Positions 1 through 10,546 of a stretch of 64,000 nucleotides of DNA are shown in pieces. The DNA lies in assembly GCA_023974075.1 (NCBI GenBank), contig CM043789.1, forward strand, positions 41,809,025 to 41,873,024. The letters are read 5' to 3'. The notes under the pieces are model-generated. The model searched no databases. It had not been told where the DNA came from and saw only the letters and a program-made list of their open reading frames with translations. Position numbers and translations under genes: made by a program. The stretch comes from Chaenocephalus aceratus. Its lineage: Eukaryota > Chordata > Actinopteri > Perciformes > Channichthyidae. Every line of letters starts with the position of its first letter. Position 1 is the first letter of the stretch.

Positions 1-456
1 CAACATGTGAGAAGTAGAAAGTACAGGTATTTGAGTTCAACATGTAAGAAGTAGAAAGTACAGGTATTTGAGTTCAACATGTAAGAAGTAGAAAGTACAG
101 GTATTTGTGTTCAACATGTAAGAAGTAGAAAGTACAGGTATTTGAGTTCAACATGTAAGAAGTAGAAAGTACAGGTATTTGAGTTCAACATGTAAGAAGT
201 AGAAAGTACAGGTATTTGAGTTCAACATGTAAGAAGTAGAAAGTACAGGTATTTGAGTTCAACATGGAAGAAGTAGAAAGTACAGGTATTTGAGTTTGAC
301 ATGTAAGAAGTAGAAAGTACAGGTATTTGTGTTCAACATGTAAGAAGTAGAAAGTACAGGTATTTGTGTTCAACATGTAAGAAGTAGAAAGTACAGGTAT
401 TTGAGTTCAACATATAAGAAGTAGAAAGTACAGGTATTTGAGTTCAACATGTGAGA
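1..456. repeat. 37-bp minisatellite, 12 full copies
   Basis: A 37-bp unit that begins caacatgtaagaagtag and ends ggtatttgagtt repeats exactly 12 times from position 1, then breaks off in a thirteenth copy at 445. The array may continue left of the window. Copies differ by single bases only. The words (tactt, agtagaaagtac) resemble the interior of the MITE at 42365-42880, and 457-566 reads like that MITE's end, so the array probably expanded inside such an element. It is not coding. Confidence 0.9.
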
Positions 457-848
457 AGTAGTAGTTGTCAGAAAATAAAATAGTGGAGTAAAGTACTGAT
501 ACCAGAAACATGTACTTAAGTACGGTAACGAGGTATTTATACTCCACCTCCTTCCCACCTCTGGTCTGTAATTAGCACAATGGCCTCATTCCTTGGCTCC
601 AGTCAGCTGGGTCACTGTGGTTCAGTAGAGAGAACAGACAGACTATTAAGACGCGAGCAGATTACATGTGAAAAGAGAAATACTTGGAGAAAGAGAAGAG
701 AAGAGAAACTCTTGTGTCACTTTTACTACAGGTGTAGAGCAGAATATGTCTTGCCTACATTTTTTCTGATGTTACCTACCAGTTTCTCACTAGTGTCCAG
801 CAATGTATTTCATAACCAATGCAATCAGAAATGTCCTCTTTTTGCCAG
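457..848. other. MITE end, then unassigned sequence
   Basis: Positions 457-566 (agtggagtaaagtactgat ... ccacctctgg) look like the terminal part of the 'tactt/cacctctg' MITE family also seen at 21.4, 22.1 and 42.4 kb. Positions 567-848 have no recognised gene. The sequence before the AG at 847-848 can serve as the acceptor of the first slc45a3 piece. The N-terminal slc45a3 codons were not found here. Confidence 0.5.
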
Positions 849-1072
849 CGGGGGCCTTAGTACAAGCATTGATCTTTCTACCGGTCATTGGCGCAGCGAG
901 CGATTCGTGGCAGGGTCCTTTTGGTCGTCGCCGGCTGTTTATCTGGGTGTTCAGTCTGGGAATCATAAGTAGGGCTGGAGCTCATGCCAGGGCCGCGCAC
1001 CTGTCCTCAAAACCCTGGCTGATATCCGCTCTGCAGGCTGGAGCTGTGTGTCTGACAGACTTCTGTGCGCGG
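849..1072 (+). pseudogene. slc45a3 exon piece 1 (helices 2-4)
   Basis: After an AG at 847-848 the reading frame gives a hydrophobic helix, then ASDSWQGPFGRRR, the MFS loop 2-3 signature of the family, then FIWVFSLGII and later VCLTDFC. Between LGII and the last helix about six residues present in relatives are missing, which would shorten one helix. The piece ends in phase 0 before gtgagt at 1073, a good donor. Confidence 0.8.
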
Positions 1073-1143
1073 GTGAGTTACACACATTCACGTCTTAATT
1101 TGTGCACAACATTAACCCTTCAATCTAGATGTGAATAAGTTAA

Positions 1144-2332
1144 AGGGGCCCGATAATGCTTTTTGGGGTTGTCCCTTTCCTGTAGTGTGCTATTTAGGTT
1201 TCCGTGCATGTACATGGTCTTCAAAGGCTAAAATCTCCTTCTCTATTGGACTCCTTTGTTTACTTCCTGAACATAGTGACATCACTATGTAACACTCGGG
1301 CTCCTATTGGCTCGCGCTCCAATACATTGTAAGTGATAGGCGGGACATCACAACAAAGCCGGCCAGCTAACCAATCAGAGCAGACTGGGCTCTGGTTTCA
1401 GACAGAGGTAACAGAAGGAGGTGCTGCAGCACAGGCAGTATGAGAAAAATAAAGAGCTTTTTGAACATTAAAGCATGGAGACATGTAGAGACACTACATA
1501 CTGATATACACCTGAACATCAGCAGGAGAGGACTCTTTAAAGTAGAGACACTACATACTGATATACACCTGAACATCAGCAGGAGAGGACTCTTTAAAGT
1601 AGAGACACTATGTACTGATATACACCTGAACATCAGCAGGAGAGGACTCTTTAAAGTAGGGACACTACATACTGATATACACCTGAACATCAGCAGGAGA
1701 GGACTCTTTAAAGTAGAGACACTACATACTGATATACACCTGAACATCAGCAGGAGAGGACTCTTTAAAGTAGAGACACTATATACTGATATGAACCTGT
1801 ACATCAGCAGGAGAGGACTCTTTAAAGTAGAGACACTACATACTGATATACACCTGAACATCAGCAGGAGAGGACTCTTTAAAGTAGAGACACTACACAC
1901 TGATATACACCTGAACATCAGCAGGAGAGGACTCTTTAAAGTAGAGACACTACACACTGATATACACCTGAACATCAGCAGGAGAGGACTCTTTAAAGTA
2001 GAGACACTACATACTGATATACACCTGAACATCAGCAGGAGGGGACTCTTTAAAGTAGAGACAATACATACTGATATACACCTGGACATCAGCAGGAGAG
2101 GACTCTTTAAAGTAGAGACACTACATACTGATATACACCTGAACATCAGCAGGAGAGGACTCTTTAAAGTAGAGACACTACATACTGATATACACCTGAA
2201 CATCAGCAGGAGAGGACTCTTTAAAGTAGAGACACTACATACTGATATACACCTGAACATCAGCAGGAGAGGACTCTTTAAAGTAGAGACACTACATACA
2301 CTACACCTGAAAAATAGCATAATAGGGCCTCT
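1144..2332. mobile_element. TTAA-flanked MITE, copy 1, with minisatellite
   Basis: Flanked by TTAA on both sides (1140-1143 and 2333-2336). Terminal inverted repeats are aggggcccgataatgc and gcataatagggcctct, which pair with two mismatches. TTAA duplication with such ends fits a piggyBac-type non-autonomous element. It has no transposase. The 3' half is a 57-bp minisatellite. A second copy lies at 25357-26670 and a lone 3' end at about 13979-13998. It sits in the intron after the first slc45a3 piece. Confidence 0.75.
1488..2310. repeat. 57-bp minisatellite, about 14 copies
   Basis: The unit starts gagacactacatactgatat and ends gaggactctttaaagta. Because 57 is a multiple of 3 and the unit has no stop in one frame on each strand, both strands give ORFs of about 300 codons with a 19-residue repeat. 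These are by-products, not genes. The unit end closely resembles the end of the host MITE (gggcctctttaaa), so the array seems to have grown from that end. Confidence 0.9.
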
Positions 2333-2336
2333 TTAA

Positions 2337-2743
2337 ATTGGGCCCAATGTGAATCCATCAATCTAGGCTTGGTTTTAAAGATTTATTCACCAATGCATGT
2401 TCAATTGACCAAAAATAAGTGCTAAAGAATGTGCTTTACTTCATAAAGTATAATATTGAAGACTTCTATGAGAAACAATGTGGTTTCTACAGCAAAGATT
2501 ACACAAAACAGGACATGCTCAAAGAAAGAATACATATTAAAATGTTTTCTATATTTATATTTCTTGTAGGCAATCTTTTGAACTGTCTTCATGATCAGTT
2601 ATTATAATAGTTACATATTTGTCTACGTTATACATTATACACATTTTCCAAATGCCTAGTTTGTGTAAAGCCAGTATGCAATCAACCAGATTCTGAATCA
2701 ACATTTTTGGAAACCTTTTTAGTTTTTTAGATTAGGATTTGTA
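2337..2743. other. AT-rich intronic sequence, nothing assigned
   Basis: No coding frame with family similarity, RNA gene or clear element end was seen. Confidence 0.5.
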
Positions 2744-2838
2744 TTAACCCTTGTGTTGTGTTCGAAAGCTGTTACCATTCATGGTGTTCACGGGTCCATT
2801 TTGACCCATGATTTATCTCAGTCCAAAACACTCACAAA

Positions 2839-3466
2839 TAGTGTTGCACGGTGTACCGATACTTGAAAGGTACCGCGATACCCTGCTGTTAAAAACGTTA
2901 CGATTCCTCCGTTTCATTAGTATCGGTACTTTAAGAATGACGGGGGAAAGTACTCCGGTGAGAAAGCACCGTTTTAATAAGAGCCGTGTGTGTTCAGCGC
3001 TCTGCTTCCACTCCCTGCACTGCAGCCGTGCCTGCAGTCCCTCCCCTCTCAAGCACGTTCTAAGTCCCTCCCCTCTCAAGCACGCTCTAAGTCCCTCCCC
3101 TCTCTCTTGCACGCGCTAGCTGCCAGAGCATGTGAGAAAGCGAGAAGCATGGCTGCAAGTGGGAGTGCAACTGCCGCTGCGCCTCGGCTTGTTGACAAAA
3201 AAGACGCCAGAAGCGAAAAACTAAAAAGTTGTTTATTGATGATGCTTAATTATATTTAATACAAATTCTAGTGATTTATTTAATTTATTGTTCTCATTGT
3301 TTAAAAGTGTGTGTTATGGTTATGGTTCTGGTGTGAAATAAAGCACAATAAATACATTTAAGACTGTTTCCCTTTTTTTAAGAAAAGTATCGAAAAAGAA
3401 TCGGAATCGCAATTCTTGACTTGGTATCGGTATTGAAACCAAAATGTTGGTATCGTAACAACACTA
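2839..3466. mobile_element. hAT non-autonomous element, copy 1
   Basis: An exact 8-bp target duplication ctcacaaa flanks it (2831-2838 and 3467-3474), diagnostic of hAT. The ends are tagtgttgcacggtg and atcgtaacaacacta. At 3149-3222 a start codon opens MAASGSATAAAPRLVDKK, which reads like the N-terminus of a BED-finger hAT transposase and then ends, so the element is a deletion derivative. It contains three copies of a short CCCTCCCC minisatellite (3017-3108). Copy 2 is at 49923-50603. Confidence 0.82.
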
Positions 3467-3839
3467 CTCACAAATAATGAGTATCATCCAATATTGTTTT
3501 AACTACATCATAACTAACTTATAATACATTCATAACCGTACATTCCTGTTGTAATTGTATTGTATGGCCCCAAAACACATTACACCACATATTTAAGTAA
3601 AACATTTGATTAAATTCACTCATTATATTCCCTATAGTGAAGACAGTGGATAATTATGTTACCTGACTTTAATAGACTAATATTAGAATACAATTTCCCC
3701 CCAAAAAGTTTTTTACAACTTTAAATTATTAACTACAGTAACCTCTGTGGTGTTACAGGTCAACATTGACCCATATAGATCCATGCTAGAAAAAGGTCAA
3801 AAAGCTTTTGTTGGACAATGTTGTTGACGCCACAAGATG

Positions 3840-3939
<100 letters not shown>

Positions 3940-4050
3940 ATGCGTGCTTGTGTGCTTATGTGTGTGTTCAGGTCCAAGTGGTAGTGTACACATTTCTTTG
4001 AGAAAGGTGGAGTTCCTGTGGGGGGAGGGGCCAGAGGGATGGGAGACCAG

Positions 4051-5087
4051 GGGGGTATACTGCGAAGCAGGATTTTCGCTTAGCCGGCTAAATTCAGGGC
4101 AAACTCCGGCTTTCCGGTCATCCGAAGCTGGTTCTCTTTTTAGCAGGCTAGATCTCCATGGTAATATATGCTAAGCAGCTAACCTGGACCAGGTTAGGTT
4201 GCAGGCTAAGAGATCAACTCAGTGAAAGCACCGCCTGCTGACCAATCAGAGCTCAGTGTGCGGAGTTTAAAGCGATCAAGTCATATTACAGGAGAAAGGA
4301 AATACAGAAAAACTGCCGTCGCAGGAAAGACGGCCGGCAAAAATCACCGACTGTGTGAACGTGAACATTAATAGAATATCACCTCCATCTTCAGAGCAAT
4401 CTGACTATTATAACATTAGCTTTAAGAAAGCTTACTTAAATATCTGCCACAACATAAGTAACCGGATCAGAGTACATTAAGTACAGTCCGCGGCATATCA
4501 CTTCATAATGTATCATATATCTCCTTATCTGAGTCAGCTGAGCCGTATCTGGCCGTGCAACACTCACAGTGTCACAGACTGTATGCAGAAGTATTATTTT
4601 AAGCAACACATTAAGTTGACGAAACACTCGAGACAAATGTAATTGAAGTCAGATCGTGTTTTAGACGGGGCAGTGATATCATAAACCTGTTAATGTACGC
4701 ATTCAAACACTTGTTCTTTTGCCAGCTGTATTCACCTTGCAGGTGCAGCTATGTGGCTTTTATCCTGGATCAAGTGTTTAATTCATGGATATTTAAAGTT
4801 TAACTTCTTCATTTTTGACTAGTATTAAAGTTCACTTTTCATTCAGGAAGTATGACGCTGCGCTGTCAGTGCGCTTCTCCGTGTTTGTGATTGGTCGAAT
4901 GCTCCAAATACCACCCCTTTCATGTGAACGCGCACCTAACTAGATAGGACACGGCTGGCTTGAGCGATCCACTTGATAACCAGCGTCGTAGTACAGTTTA
5001 GCGAGAGCGCGTATGTTTTGGATTAGGCCAACCGACTAACTCAAACATATCCAGGTTAGGTTGAACCAGCTTCGTAGCATAGGCCCC
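4051..5087. mobile_element. MITE with GGGG..TA.AC.GCGAAGC ends
   Basis: The left end gtatactgcgaagcagg and the reverse complement of the right end (ctatgctacgaagctgg) match, giving inverted repeats of about 20 bp. The interior has no coding frame. Sequence with 'TACGAAGC' ends is a common fish MITE type. I could not fix a target duplication. Confidence 0.55.
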
Positions 5088-5746
5088 TGGTGCATGTTGC
5101 GAAATATTATTGTTACAGTGGATGCAGGGGGGGGGGGGGGTCAAATCAAAGATGATTCTTGATTGGGCCAAATTTGACCCCGAGTCACCCACAACAATGC
5201 TGCTGGGTCTTCCCAGACCCGAACACCAAGTTATACACTTTTATTTAGAGACCTTGGCTAAAATTGTCAAAATCTGTTTTTTAGTGTTTATATAGTTGTT
5301 ATCATGAAGCCTTGTTGTTGAGGTTTAGGATGGCAGCTTCTTCTTACGCTGCACTCGGAGAGAAATATTGGAGACGGAGACAATGAACTGTTTAGCCCTT
5401 GAGCATGATTTATTCCTCTGCTACAGGTGGTTCCTTCGCTCAGCCGAGCTAACTTAGAAGAGAACACACATAGGCAGTGTACACGTGCATCAGGTGAACA
5501 CACCCTCATTTACATGACGCAAGACTGGTCATTACGTAGCACGTAATACTACAGTGCCTCACACTGGTACAATAACAGTATTACATCATTACAGAATAGA
5601 CACAATCGCTAGTCTATACAATAACTGAGGACATATGTAAACATTTCCCTTAACACTTGTTCCTTTAAAAAAAACTAGTGCGTAGTTATCATATCATTGT
5701 AACTTGAAACGGGTCACGGGAGACCCGAACACAACATAAGGGTTAA

Positions 5747-6685
5747 ATTAAATCAAAGGCATGCAGTAGATCCTGCCTCACCACATTACTTGAACCAGCA
5801 ACCTGTTGAACTTGTACTGTATGATACCTTGGCCCTTTCTCATTTCATCAAATCCCCCTCCTCGACTCCTCGGTCCTCCGGTAGTGACCTGGAAATGAAT
5901 TTCAGCGCGCCATATTGAAGGACATCTCATTTCCAGTGGCGACTGGTCATTAGGGGCAGGTGGGGCGCAGTCAGCAGAAAGTATTACAAATAATGATTAC
6001 AATAAAATGCAAAAAATAAATTAAAGTATATTTTAGGATCATGTTTAATCATCTGATTTGTCTGTACATTGCTGTTTTAGTCTGTGTTCTTCTAATTAGT
6101 GTCTACAGTGTGTGCCTATTGAGCTGCTTAGAGCCATGTGGGACAAAACCCGATCCTGCCCCTCCCTCTCCCTGTTTAAGACTTAGACAGAGAGAGGTTT
6201 TGCTCGGTCCCGCACTGATTTTGTTATTTGTCTCTTGTTTACATTAATTTGAGTTTTCCCGCACTTGACTGATTTTATATCGCTTTGCATTCTGGGTTAA
6301 CAGACTGGAAAGCGATAGGTCGCTTTTTCTGTCAATCAAGTAAACTCCTGAATTAAGTGGCAGGGAAGCCAAGGGAGGAGGGATCAAAACCCGTTTTGTC
6401 TATTTTAACGGAGCTTGATTTTTTTTTTAATGAATGACTCGCGGTCTACCAGCATTGCCCCCGCGGGCGACGTACTGGGCACCTCTGGTCTAAGTGAACG
6501 GTGACTGTAAAAACTACACTGCGCAAGCTCAGAATATTTTCCTATTTAATGTGTGTGGCAAAAAAATAATGACCATAGAGGCACTGAGCTGCCATCCCCA
6601 CCATACGTCATCTCACATAATTCAGAGCTGATTGGCTGTAAGTACGTGTGCCGCGAAAAGTGTGGTGTGTGAAGAGGAGACAAGA
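5747..6685. other. Repeat fragments, no gene
   Basis: Positions 5834-5935 carry ggccctttctcatttc, which pairs with gaaatgagaaagggccc at 8280-8296 and may mark the left end of a large composite element running to about 8300. Positions 5937-6497 (cagtggcgactgg ... cacctctggtct) look like a separate inserted repeat. No gene seen. Confidence 0.4.
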
Positions 6686-6905
6686 GCAGTGACGCGTCCT
6701 AAAACCAGGAAGTAAGCTGTGCATGGCTTCCCTCGACAAAAAAGCAATGAGATTTCTCCATAGGATTTTAGAAAATAGCTCAAAATAAGGTCTGTGGGAA
6801 ACAAACCTGTTAGATAAATGTACGTTTTGTTCAGCCGGATAATATCCACATGTCTACCCTACTTTTATAGTTTTCGAATCATAAATCTATTGATTAGATT
6901 AGATT
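6686..6905 (+). repeat. Interspersed repeat 'gcagtgacgcgtcc', copy 1
   Basis: About 220 bp beginning gcagtgacgcgtcctaaaac and ending near aatcataaatcta. It recurs at 15165-15390 in the same orientation and at 25554-25764 reversed. No ORF. Family not recognised. Confidence 0.8.
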
Positions 6906-7923
6906 TATGATAGACTTTTGAAACTACAAGAAGATAAGGAGGACTTTTACACAAAAGTAATAGAGATGTTTGTCCAGAGGGATAGGCAAATGGACTTCAT
7001 CTTCAAGTCAAGGTAAGACTGCAATTTTATTGAAAATGGGATCTTACTAAGAGAGAACAATTCAATATTTAAATGATAAAATTACATTTTTTGGGTATCC
7101 TTCTGTTGAACTGTCTGTTTAAAATTAATTGAAGCATCAGACAAAAAAAGCTTTTGAAAATAATATTATATTTTGATTTAGGTCAAAATATAATATTTGT
7201 AAACCTGAAGAGTCAGTGCCAGAGCCTCACCAGCCATGAACCTCACTGCAGAAGCTTATAGACATCTACGTTTTTGTACATATAAAAACGCCACTGCTCA
7301 TTTCTCTAAATGCACTTCGAGGACCGAGCATAGAGCATCGAGGAGGCTCTCTGGAGGAGCTCTAACCGAGGATACACTGATGGGTCCTCCACGGCTCCTC
7401 CGCGGATGCATTTCCGGGAACAGAGATATTTCAAAGAGTCGTGACGCACGGCCGGACTTATCTCAGCCAATGACAGCTCTGCATGCATCCCCTGGATATT
7501 ATTTTAGAAACTGCTTTCATCGCAACTCGATGTTCACAGTGAGAACAGCTGTGAGGTCCTGCAGAAAGCAGAGCAGTGTGTATAATATATATCACTCAGT
7601 ATAACAGGCCTACTCTCTTTATTTGCTGTAGTTTAGTAGATATCTACAAACAAAGACTCCATATTTTTCTAAAAACATTTAGTGCTTCACAATAAAATAC
7701 ACAACAGCTGTTAGGCTGTTAGCTGTAGGTGCGTCTGTGTGGTACAGTGTGTAGATGCAGCGGACAGACAGGTCTCAGTTGGTTTGGTGTCCTCTGCTTA
7801 CTTTTAATACTTGTAAATAAAACTTTTGGCCCGTAATTTATTTTCCTCATTGTAGCGACCAGAGAGGGGGGGGGGGGATATATCCAGTCTCTGATAGTGA
7901 TATATGTATATACAAATATATAC

Positions 7924-7998
<75 letters not shown>

Positions 7999-8311
7999 CG
8001 CATCTGTAGCCTGTTATTGTCTCATTATACCGCACTGTGAATGAATCAAAGTAAATATAGAAGTGGTCATGAACACATCTGTCCATCAGACAGAGGGCTG
8101 CTGAGCCTCCTGTCATCATTAATGGACGTCTCTTTAAAATGACCGCTCAGAGGAGAGGAGTTCTCATTTCTCTAACCGCCTGCTGCTTCCCCTCCTCTCT
8201 CCTCGGTTCCCCTCCTCGGCTCGCATCTCCTGTGGGCGGGACTAAGTCTTGAGGATAGGAGTCGAGGAGGGGAGTTAGAGAAATGAGAAAGGGCCCTTGT
8301 TTCGTCCTCAG
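6906..8311. other. Composite repeat region with (TG)n
   Basis: Holds further 'ctcatttctctaa' blocks (near 7298 and 8165), a poly-G run (7866-7877) and a (TG)n tract at about 7930-7994. Open frames here are short and have no recognisable similarity. The last bases (tttcgtcctcag) form the acceptor of the second slc45a3 piece. Confidence 0.45.
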
Positions 8312-8425
8312 GCGGCTGAAACCCTGCTGGGGGCCCTGCTGTCAGACCTGTTCCCCCGGAAGGAGGACAACCAATGAGCATTTGCAGTAAATTCTCTGTA
8401 GACCAACTTTGGGGGGATGCCTAAG
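8312..8425 (+). pseudogene. slc45a3 exon piece 2 (loop after helix 4)
   Basis: After the acceptor cctcag the phase-0 frame gives a degraded start, then ALLSDLFPRKEDNQ, the conserved LLSDLF of SLC45A3. The next codon is TGA (8375-8377), where relatives have a sense codon. AFAVNSL follows and then TAG (8399-8401). A one-base shift restores LGGC before the donor ctaag|gtgcta at 8426. The phase-2 end joins exactly to the next piece. Clear loss-of-function changes. Confidence 0.72.
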
Positions 8426-9235
8426 GTGCTAATTAACCCTTTCTATATACATAGAGGTAATTCCGGGATCAAATGTGTGTAACAGGGTCTTGAGCCTGTT
8501 TCTCTTCAGCGATTGTGATAAATGTTAAATGTTTGTAGCTACCACAAACATTTTAGTTTTTTTGGGGACAACATTTTTGTACCCACTACCCAATATTTGT
8601 CTTAAATATTTGTCCTTGTTGATGTTGCAAATGGAGCTGCTGTGATGCAAGAACAATGTCAGACTCGATCTGACAATAAAGTCATTTTGTAATTCACACA
8701 ACACATCAGTTTTTCCTTAGCCCCGCCAACAAATTCCTGCTGTCGGCTCACTCAAATGAATGAATGGCATACTCCAACTTGGTGAAAACATGCGCATGGT
8801 TTACTAAAACACAACGGAAACCAGATTATAAAATAGGCCAACTGTCTGTTACTGTTGTTGGAAACGTACCTAAAATATACGTTTTATTGGCTTAACAATG
8901 TGATCGCATGATTCCTTCAGATATTATTGCAGACCTGTTGTACTGCAAGCTAGCTAACGTAGCTAACCTACTCATTTCCTATAGCCTACACTGACAAAAA
9001 ACGTACACTTATCAAACAGACTCATTCTGCCAACCGTGACAGTTGGACAACTTTATAATCCCCGAACGTCCTCCGGTCCCAGCTGTGTGCGTCAGTTTTT
9101 AGTGTCCCCTGGTTTCCGTTGTGTTTTGGGCTTCTTGCAGGGCTTTGTATTTGCAGCGTTTGGTTTATACAGTGTGTGAAGTAAACGCTGCACATGTGTT
9201 GTCATGTTGGTGAAGATGTTTCTTCATTAGCATGT
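8426..9235. other. Intronic sequence with LINE tail and inverted repeat
   Basis: Positions 8610-8690 (ending gacaataaagtcattttg) look like a LINE 3' tail. A perfect 19-bp inverted repeat lies at 8806-8824 and 9109-9127 (aaaacacaacggaaaccag and its complement), possibly the ends of a 322-bp fold-back element. No gene. Confidence 0.5.
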
Positions 9236-9243
9236 ATTTTGGC

Positions 9244-10256
9244 TAGTGCTGTCAAAAGTATCGCATTAACGGCGGTAATTAATTTTTTGAATGAATTGCG
9301 TTAAAATATTTAACGCATTTAACGCATGTGCAGAATGCGTTAAATGCGTGCCACCAGTGGCAGCGCCAGGGTATGGCTGGGGTATGCTACACCCATACCA
9401 AGAAATGGCTCAGCCCCACCATGAAAAATGATGTTAAAGTAAGCAAAATAAAGTCTGCCAACTCGCGCGGAGTAAATTGCACAGACAGCAGTTAGTAAGA
9501 TTGATTTCAGTAGCCACGGTTTTGAAAACTTTTGTCACGTAGTGATCGTCTTCCCAATAGAACATCTTTGATAACGGCGTGGTGTTGTTGCAGGAAGTCC
9601 CGACGGAGAATACTCTTGCTGTAGTTCAGGGGTGCACATAACTGGTACGCAGGTTATGCGTAATCTGAAATGCGTACCGTCACTTGTGTCACAAAGCGCA
9701 TTTGCGTACCGACGTACTTGTGAAGCTTTTCCAGAAGGCGGTTAGATCACCGGACGACAGAGTCGGTCTCCGTGTGCACAGACAGGGCTGCTGTTAACGT
9801 CGGCCTGTACAACGGAATTGTGCCAAAACTACGCCAACCGGCTGCGGAGGGAGACTCCCCCGTTCACTGGAGAACTGCGCTGAAACAGCTGATCACAACG
9901 TTCACACTCTGTGGTCACGAAGTACTCCACTAGCCCCCCCCCCCCCCTCTGTCGACTTTCCTGAAGTACTCCCCCGTTGATAGAAATCAACACGTAATAA
10001 ATTAAGACCCCACGGTTTGATGATTGATAGGTGTGTGGGCTGTCTTTCATTTTGACATGCAGAAAAATGTTATAATAAACATAGATACTGTGTTAAATGG
10101 ATATATCCGCCTTCTTTCATTTATCTTTCCATTCCCAACAATATACATAAATAAATGGCATATTTTGGACATAGTTCGAATGGTGATTAATCATGATTAA
10201 TTAATTTTTAAGCTGTGATTAATCTGATTAAAAATGTTAATCGTTTGACAGCCCTA
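9244..10256. mobile_element. hAT-like element 'TAGKGCTGTCAAA', copy 1
   Basis: An exact 8-bp target duplication attttggc (9236-9243, 10257-10264) flanks ends tagtgctgtcaaa and tttgacagcccta. The host sequence on both sides rejoins into a stretch that is repeated, uninterrupted, at 13425-13562, giving an independent empty site. The interior includes a piece of another hAT (see 36762-37919) and a (C)n run at about 9932. Copy 2 is 19196-20224, inverted. No transposase. Confidence 0.88.
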
Positions 10257-10383
10257 ATTTTGGCACATTTGTACATTTACATCAGTTTTGAAAGTTCAGC
10301 TGGTTTCTCCTAATGTAAGTGTGGGCTGTTATAACTGCCGTCAACCACTGTATATCATTTTCCCTATATAACTCTAAATCCAG

Positions 10384-10546
10384 ATATGTGATTTCTGCCG
10401 TGAACTGGAGCCAAGCACACATTTCAATATACCTGGGAGGGCTGGAGACCTTCATCTTCACCCTGTTACCACCCTCGTCTTCTTCAGCTGCGTTCTCACC
10501 ACCGTCTTCATCCCAGAGAAGAAAGAAACCAGAGGAGGAGGGAGTA
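10384..10546 (+). pseudogene. slc45a3 exon piece 3, 5' part
   Basis: The acceptor aaatccag|a opens a phase-2 exon reading YVISAVNWSQAHISIYLGG then FIFTLL. About 10465-10473 the frame shifts by one, and the next frame reads LVFFSCVLTTVFIPEKK, the following helix and loop of SLC45A3. The exon is then interrupted by a transposon at about 10547 and resumes at 12319. Confidence 0.75.

Noticed and set aside
1..456. CRISPR-like regular array
   Set aside because: Units are contiguous with no unique spacers and the genome is a vertebrate; it is a minisatellite. The same applies to 50096-50410 and 54905-55598.
1367..2336. Overlapping ORFs of about 300 codons on both strands with a perfect 19-residue repeat
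   Set aside because: They are a 57-bp minisatellite with no stop in either strand's frame; inside a MITE, no protein features.
7236..7604. 122-codon ORF
   Set aside because: Lies in a repeat block and shows no domain; no splice or promoter support.
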